DNA from: JSC-12 sp033764965
GTDB taxonomy: Bacteria; Cyanobacteriota; Cyanobacteriia; Leptolyngbyales; Leptolyngbyaceae
Length of the DNA: 64,000 nt
Direction of reading: 5' to 3'
NCBI GenBank assembly: GCA_033764965.1
Contig: JANRIN010000090.1
Location: forward strand, 62,001 to 126,000
The position numbers were made by a program, and so were the translations under genes. Positions 61,181-64,000 of this stretch are shown here, one piece after another. Under the pieces are notes generated by a model. It was not told the origin of the DNA. It saw only the letters and a program-made list of their open reading frames with translations, and did no database searches. The stretch's first letter is position 1. Each line of letters begins with the position of its first letter.

Positions 61181-63076
61181 ATGAACCGCACTTTGAGAAT
61201 CCTCACATGCCTGCTTTCCTCTGGCGTGTTTCTCAACTCCTATACCCTGCCTATCCTTGCCCAGGCTCAATCCAACGGAAGTAATGCAGGCTGTCCACCC
61301 GGAACCAGGGAAAGTCCTGTCAACCTGGTTCGGAACGGCAACTTCACCACTAACGCTGGAACTGGGTTAGGGGTTGTTACGCCTCGTGCCCCGGTTCCGG
61401 CAGCACCTGACTTCACAAGCGATCTGCCTTACCGGGGAGATGCCGTCTATCCAGAGGATGATCCCATCACTCCAACGACGGGTGGCGGTGGACTGTCCAT
61501 CCAGGATGAGCGCTTTAACGGCGGACAAATTCCCGGTGCCCCAGCAGGCATTGTCAATGGTCGTGGAGTGACGGCAACTGAAGCAGCGCAGGTGGGAGTG
61601 GAGCCGATCGCCATTCCTACCTACCTGTATTCCAACCCGAACCTCAACTCAGCAGGGCAACCCGTGACAGTGCCTCCTGCTGCGCCTGGAACCCCGGCGC
61701 CCGTGGTTTGGAGCCAAACTCTCACAGTTGCCCCCAACACGGTTTATAACTTCAAGGCACTCTTTTTTAATTTGCTGCTTCCAAATGCCTTGGGGGTTGA
61801 TCCACGCATCCGCTTACGATTCATTTATCCCGCCAATGTGCTCAACCAGACTCCATTTCCGATCGTGGTGGGAGATGGCAGTCCCGTCCCTGGCTTTTCT
61901 AGTATCTCCAATACTCGGCAAGCCTGGATTCCCGTCCAGTTTTCGGCAGCAACTCCCAGCGCTTCAGTTCCAGGTCAGAACACCATTCAAATTCAACTGC
62001 AAATTGTGGACGAAAGTCAGAATATTATTGGGGATGACTTCGGCTTGACTGCGGTTGGGCTGCGGGAATGTGTGCCCAACATTGGGGTCGCGAAGCAGGC
62101 TGGAACTCCCAGCGCCAATGGAGATGGAACATTTACAATTCCGTATACAGTCAGAGTCAGAAATTTAGCTCCAGCAGTGGGCTTTCCTGATCCCTACGTT
62201 TTAAATAATGTTCAACTGACTGAGGATTTAACCAGTACCTTCGCGAATACAACCATTGTAGCGATCGGTGCTCCCCAAAGCCCCACACTGGTTGTGAATC
62301 CAGCCTTTAACGGAACAACGGATACTCGTCTGCTCCAGAATAATGTCAACTCTTTGGCAGCCAGTTCAGAGGGGTTAGTCACCTTCAACGTCACGATTCG
62401 CCCCAACTTCGAGGCGGGTGGCGGCGGACCTTATACCAATCGGGTTGTGGCAACGGCAAACACCAGCAGCGGCGTTCAGGTTCTCGATCGCTCCAACGAT
62501 GGCACGAATGTTGACCCTGACAGTGATGGGAATCCTGGCAATAACGACGATCCCACCATTGTTGCTCTCCCCGGACAGGCAAACGTTTTACTCGTGAAAC
62601 GCATTACTAATGTGATTCGGGCAGGGGGCACGTTGCCAGGAGTGAACTTTGGTGGATTTGTTGATGATCCTGCCAGCGCTGACGACAACAACCCCGCCTG
62701 GGCACAACTTGTGCCACCTGGTTTCCCATCGGGAATTATTGCGTTACCAAACGATAACCCTGTGCGATCGGGAGATGAGGTGGAGTATACGGTTTACTTC
62801 CTGTCGAATGGTTCCAATGTGGCTGAAGATACGAGCGTTTGTGACCCCATCCCTGTCGGCACAACGCTGGTTTCCAACACGGCTCAAGTCCGGGTTGGGA
62901 CGAGTGCCGTTCGTTCGGGAGGCACTGTCTTCACGCCGCTTGCCCCTCTCCCCAGTAACAATTCCTGCCCCGATCAGCGCAACCCGAATGGAGCCGTTAT
63001 TTTTGATTTAGGAACCTTGCCGAACACGCCTACGAATAACATTGGGTTTGTTCGGTTCCGCGTCAGAATTAACTAG
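61181..63076 (+). CDS. DUF11 domain protein with N-terminal beta-rich region
   Basis: A 631-residue exported protein. Residues 1-29 form a signal peptide ending AQA. Residues about 45-290 are beta-rich with a short cysteine pair (C39 and C298). Two DUF11-type units appear at about 300-440 (GVAKQAGTPSANGDGTFTIPYTVRVRN) and about 470-630 (NVLLVKRITNVIRAGG, EVEYTVYFLSNGSNVAEDTSVCDPIPVGTTLV). It is the fourth protein of the operon, 76 bases after the OmpA gene. The stop overlaps a 16-bp tandem duplication. Likely an exposed subunit. Confidence 0.82.
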   Translation: MNRTLRILTCLLSSGVFLNSYTLPILAQAQSNGSNAGCPPGTRESPVNLVRNGNFTTNAGTGLGVVTPRAPVPAAPDFTSDLPYRGDAVYPEDDPITPTTGGGGLSIQDERFNGGQIPGAPAGIVNGRGVTATEAAQVGVEPIAIPTYLYSNPNLNSAGQPVTVPPAAPGTPAPVVWSQTLTVAPNTVYNFKALFFNLLLPNALGVDPRIRLRFIYPANVLNQTPFPIVVGDGSPVPGFSSISNTRQAWIPVQFSAATPSASVPGQNTIQIQLQIVDESQNIIGDDFGLTAVGLRECVPNIGVAKQAGTPSANGDGTFTIPYTVRVRNLAPAVGFPDPYVLNNVQLTEDLTSTFANTTIVAIGAPQSPTLVVNPAFNGTTDTRLLQNNVNSLAASSEGLVTFNVTIRPNFEAGGGGPYTNRVVATANTSSGVQVLDRSNDGTNVDPDSDGNPGNNDDPTIVALPGQANVLLVKRITNVIRAGGTLPGVNFGGFVDDPASADDNNPAWAQLVPPGFPSGIIALPNDNPVRSGDEVEYTVYFLSNGSNVAEDTSVCDPIPVGTTLVSNTAQVRVGTSAVRSGGTVFTPLAPLPSNNSCPDQRNPNGAVIFDLGTLPNTPTNNIGFVRFRVRIN

Positions 63077-63091
63077 CGTCAGAATTAACTA
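63060..63091. repeat. 16-bp tandem duplication across the stop codon
   Basis: GCGTCAGAATTAACTA occurs at 63060-63075 and again directly at 63076-63091. The stop codon TAG is made at the junction. The second copy lies in the 25-base gap before the next gene. Confidence 0.95.
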
Positions 63092-63100
63092 AAAGATGGC

Positions 63101-63739
63101 ATGAGCCGCGATCGTCCCAACCCATTTCGCTATTTACTGTTCTACAAACCCTACGATGTCCTCTGTCAGTTCACCGACGAGGACTCATCAGAACCACACG
63201 ATGCTGTCACCAAACAACCTCGCTCAACCCTGAAAGATTACATTCCAATCCCAGAGGTTTATCCAGTTGGACGACTCGATCGAGATAGCGAAGGTCTGTT
63301 ACTCCTGACAAATGACGGGCAATTTCAGCACCGCTTAAGCGATCCTAAATTTCAGCACCCACGCACCTATTGGGTACAGGTGGAGCAGATTCCAGACGAG
63401 GCAGCGCTGCACCAATTGCGAACTGGCGTAACCATTCGTGACTATCGCACCCGTCCTGCCCAAGTTCGTTTGCTGGAGCTGGAGCCAGACTTGCCCCCCC
63501 GCGACCCACCGATTCGGTTTCGGCAGCGCATCCCTACGGCATGGTTGGAAATAACCCTGACTGAAGGCAAGAATCGGCAAGTGCGGCGTATGACTGCCAG
63601 CGTGGGCTTTCCCACATTACGCCTGGTGCGAGTTGGGATTGCCAATTTACGCTTAAACCACTTGCAACCAGGAGAGTGGCAAGACGTGCCAAGCGAGGAT
63701 TTAGCCCCGTTGAAGCAACAAGTTGCCCGTCAACGCTAA
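63101..63739 (+). CDS. rluE: RluE-type 23S rRNA pseudouridine synthase
   Basis: A 212-residue protein of the RsuA/RluB/E/F family without an S4 domain. The catalytic D60 lies in the GRLDRDSEGLLLLTND motif; KNRQVRRM and the LRLVRVGIANL segment complete the family signature. RluE makes pseudouridine 2457 in E. coli 23S rRNA; the site here is inferred. It starts 25 bases after the surface protein gene, on the same strand, though function seems unrelated. Confidence 0.9.
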   Translation: MSRDRPNPFRYLLFYKPYDVLCQFTDEDSSEPHDAVTKQPRSTLKDYIPIPEVYPVGRLDRDSEGLLLLTNDGQFQHRLSDPKFQHPRTYWVQVEQIPDEAALHQLRTGVTIRDYRTRPAQVRLLELEPDLPPRDPPIRFRQRIPTAWLEITLTEGKNRQVRRMTASVGFPTLRLVRVGIANLRLNHLQPGEWQDVPSEDLAPLKQQVARQR

Positions 63740-63743
63740 ATCC

Positions 63744-63810
63744 TTGGTCACGGGTCATTAATCAGTTGTCCTTTGCAAATGACCAATGACCGCTGACCAA
63801 TGACGAATGG
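63744..63810. repeat. TGACCAATGA-type repeat downstream of rluE
   Basis: Units TGGTCACGGGTCATTAATC on the left and GACCAATGACCGCTGACCAA on the right form an imperfect palindrome. It is the fourth member of the repeat family of this window. Confidence 0.85.
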
Positions 63811-63951
63811 CATTTTCAACGCATTCAGTTTAATTATGGGCACTACTTCACGAGGGTCGCTTCTAACCTATGAAAGATGTTTGCCGATCGAGACTTCAGT
63901 ACGCTCATCGTAAATAGATGCTTTAGCAACAAACCATAGGATTTAGACCGA

Positions 63952-64000
63952 ATGCCAGACGAAACGATAAGGAAAGACTTACCAGAAGTTGATCCGACAG
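63952..64000 (+). CDS. Possible start of a gene cut by the right edge
   Basis: An ATG at 63952 opens a frame of 16 codons (MPDETIRKDLPEVDPT) that runs to the window end. Composition is protein-like, but no ribosome site is clear and the product cannot be named. Confidence 0.35.
   Translation, partial: MPDETIRKDLPEVDPT

Overview
The window looks like a chromosomal segment of a cyanobacterium, probably filamentous. Direct evidence: very frequent GCGATCGC (HIP1-type) octamers; a tRNA-Leu(UAA) gene split by a group I intron; the linked set ndhL, DUF3007 gene, trpA; two S-layer-homology porins of the cyanobacterial type; a helical carotenoid protein; and many dispersed intergenic repeats typical of large cyanobacterial genomes. 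No prophage, insertion sequence with transposase, or CRISPR array was seen.

Layout. 1-11.1 kb: the tail of a cytochrome c-like protein, an FAD amine oxidoreductase, an SLH porin (- strand), a 2'-5' RNA ligase-like protein, a PEP-CTERM protein, a methyltransferase, an HAD-like protein with an altered catalytic motif, and a 1444-residue hybrid histidine kinase. 11-21.8 kb: housekeeping and conserved cyanobacterial genes (rplI, dnaB, an FKBP isomerase, a CbbY-like phosphatase, an AI-2E transporter, a CADD-type p-aminobenzoate protein, ald). 21.8-27.5 kb: a solitary BMP-type permease, a low-complexity Asn/Ser/Asp secreted protein and a second SLH porin. 27.8-33.7 kb: a compact + strand locus with three methyltransferase domains, one fused to a family 2 glycosyltransferase, ending in a 938-residue polytopic GT-C-like membrane protein; I read it as a cell-surface glycan locus. 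33.7-37.0 kb: a methyltransferase and an M23 peptidase lying between two inverted 111-bp copies of a mobile-looking element. 37-51.5 kb: mnmD, the helical carotenoid protein, a TPR protein, two alpha/beta hydrolases, a CtpE-like P-type ATPase, an acyltransferase, a B12-binding radical SAM enzyme and an MprF-like flippase. 52-54 kb: trnL with its intron, then ndhL, DUF3007 and trpA. 54.3-63.7 kb: a tightly packed operon of four large secreted or outer-membrane proteins (DUF11/SdrD-like; Ig-like plus beta-barrel; beta-helix plus OmpA; DUF11) followed by an RluE-like pseudouridine synthase.

The best candidate for an undescribed system is the 54.3-63.1 kb operon. It reads as a split, multi-protein version of the very large Ig/DUF11/barrel/OmpA outer-membrane proteins of other phyla, giving a barrel, a peptidoglycan anchor and exposed beta-rich subunits. 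The second candidate is the 27.8-33.7 kb methyltransferase/glycosyltransferase locus. At DNA level the most notable signals are a dispersed TGACCAATGA-type repeat found in frame inside the histidine kinase ATPase domain and also inside the trnL intron, and the two 111-bp elements whose 13-bp cores are flipped relative to their arms.

Limits: all family assignments come from motif recognition by eye. Residue numbers for domain borders are approximate, and start codons were chosen from ribosome binding sites and family length where possible.
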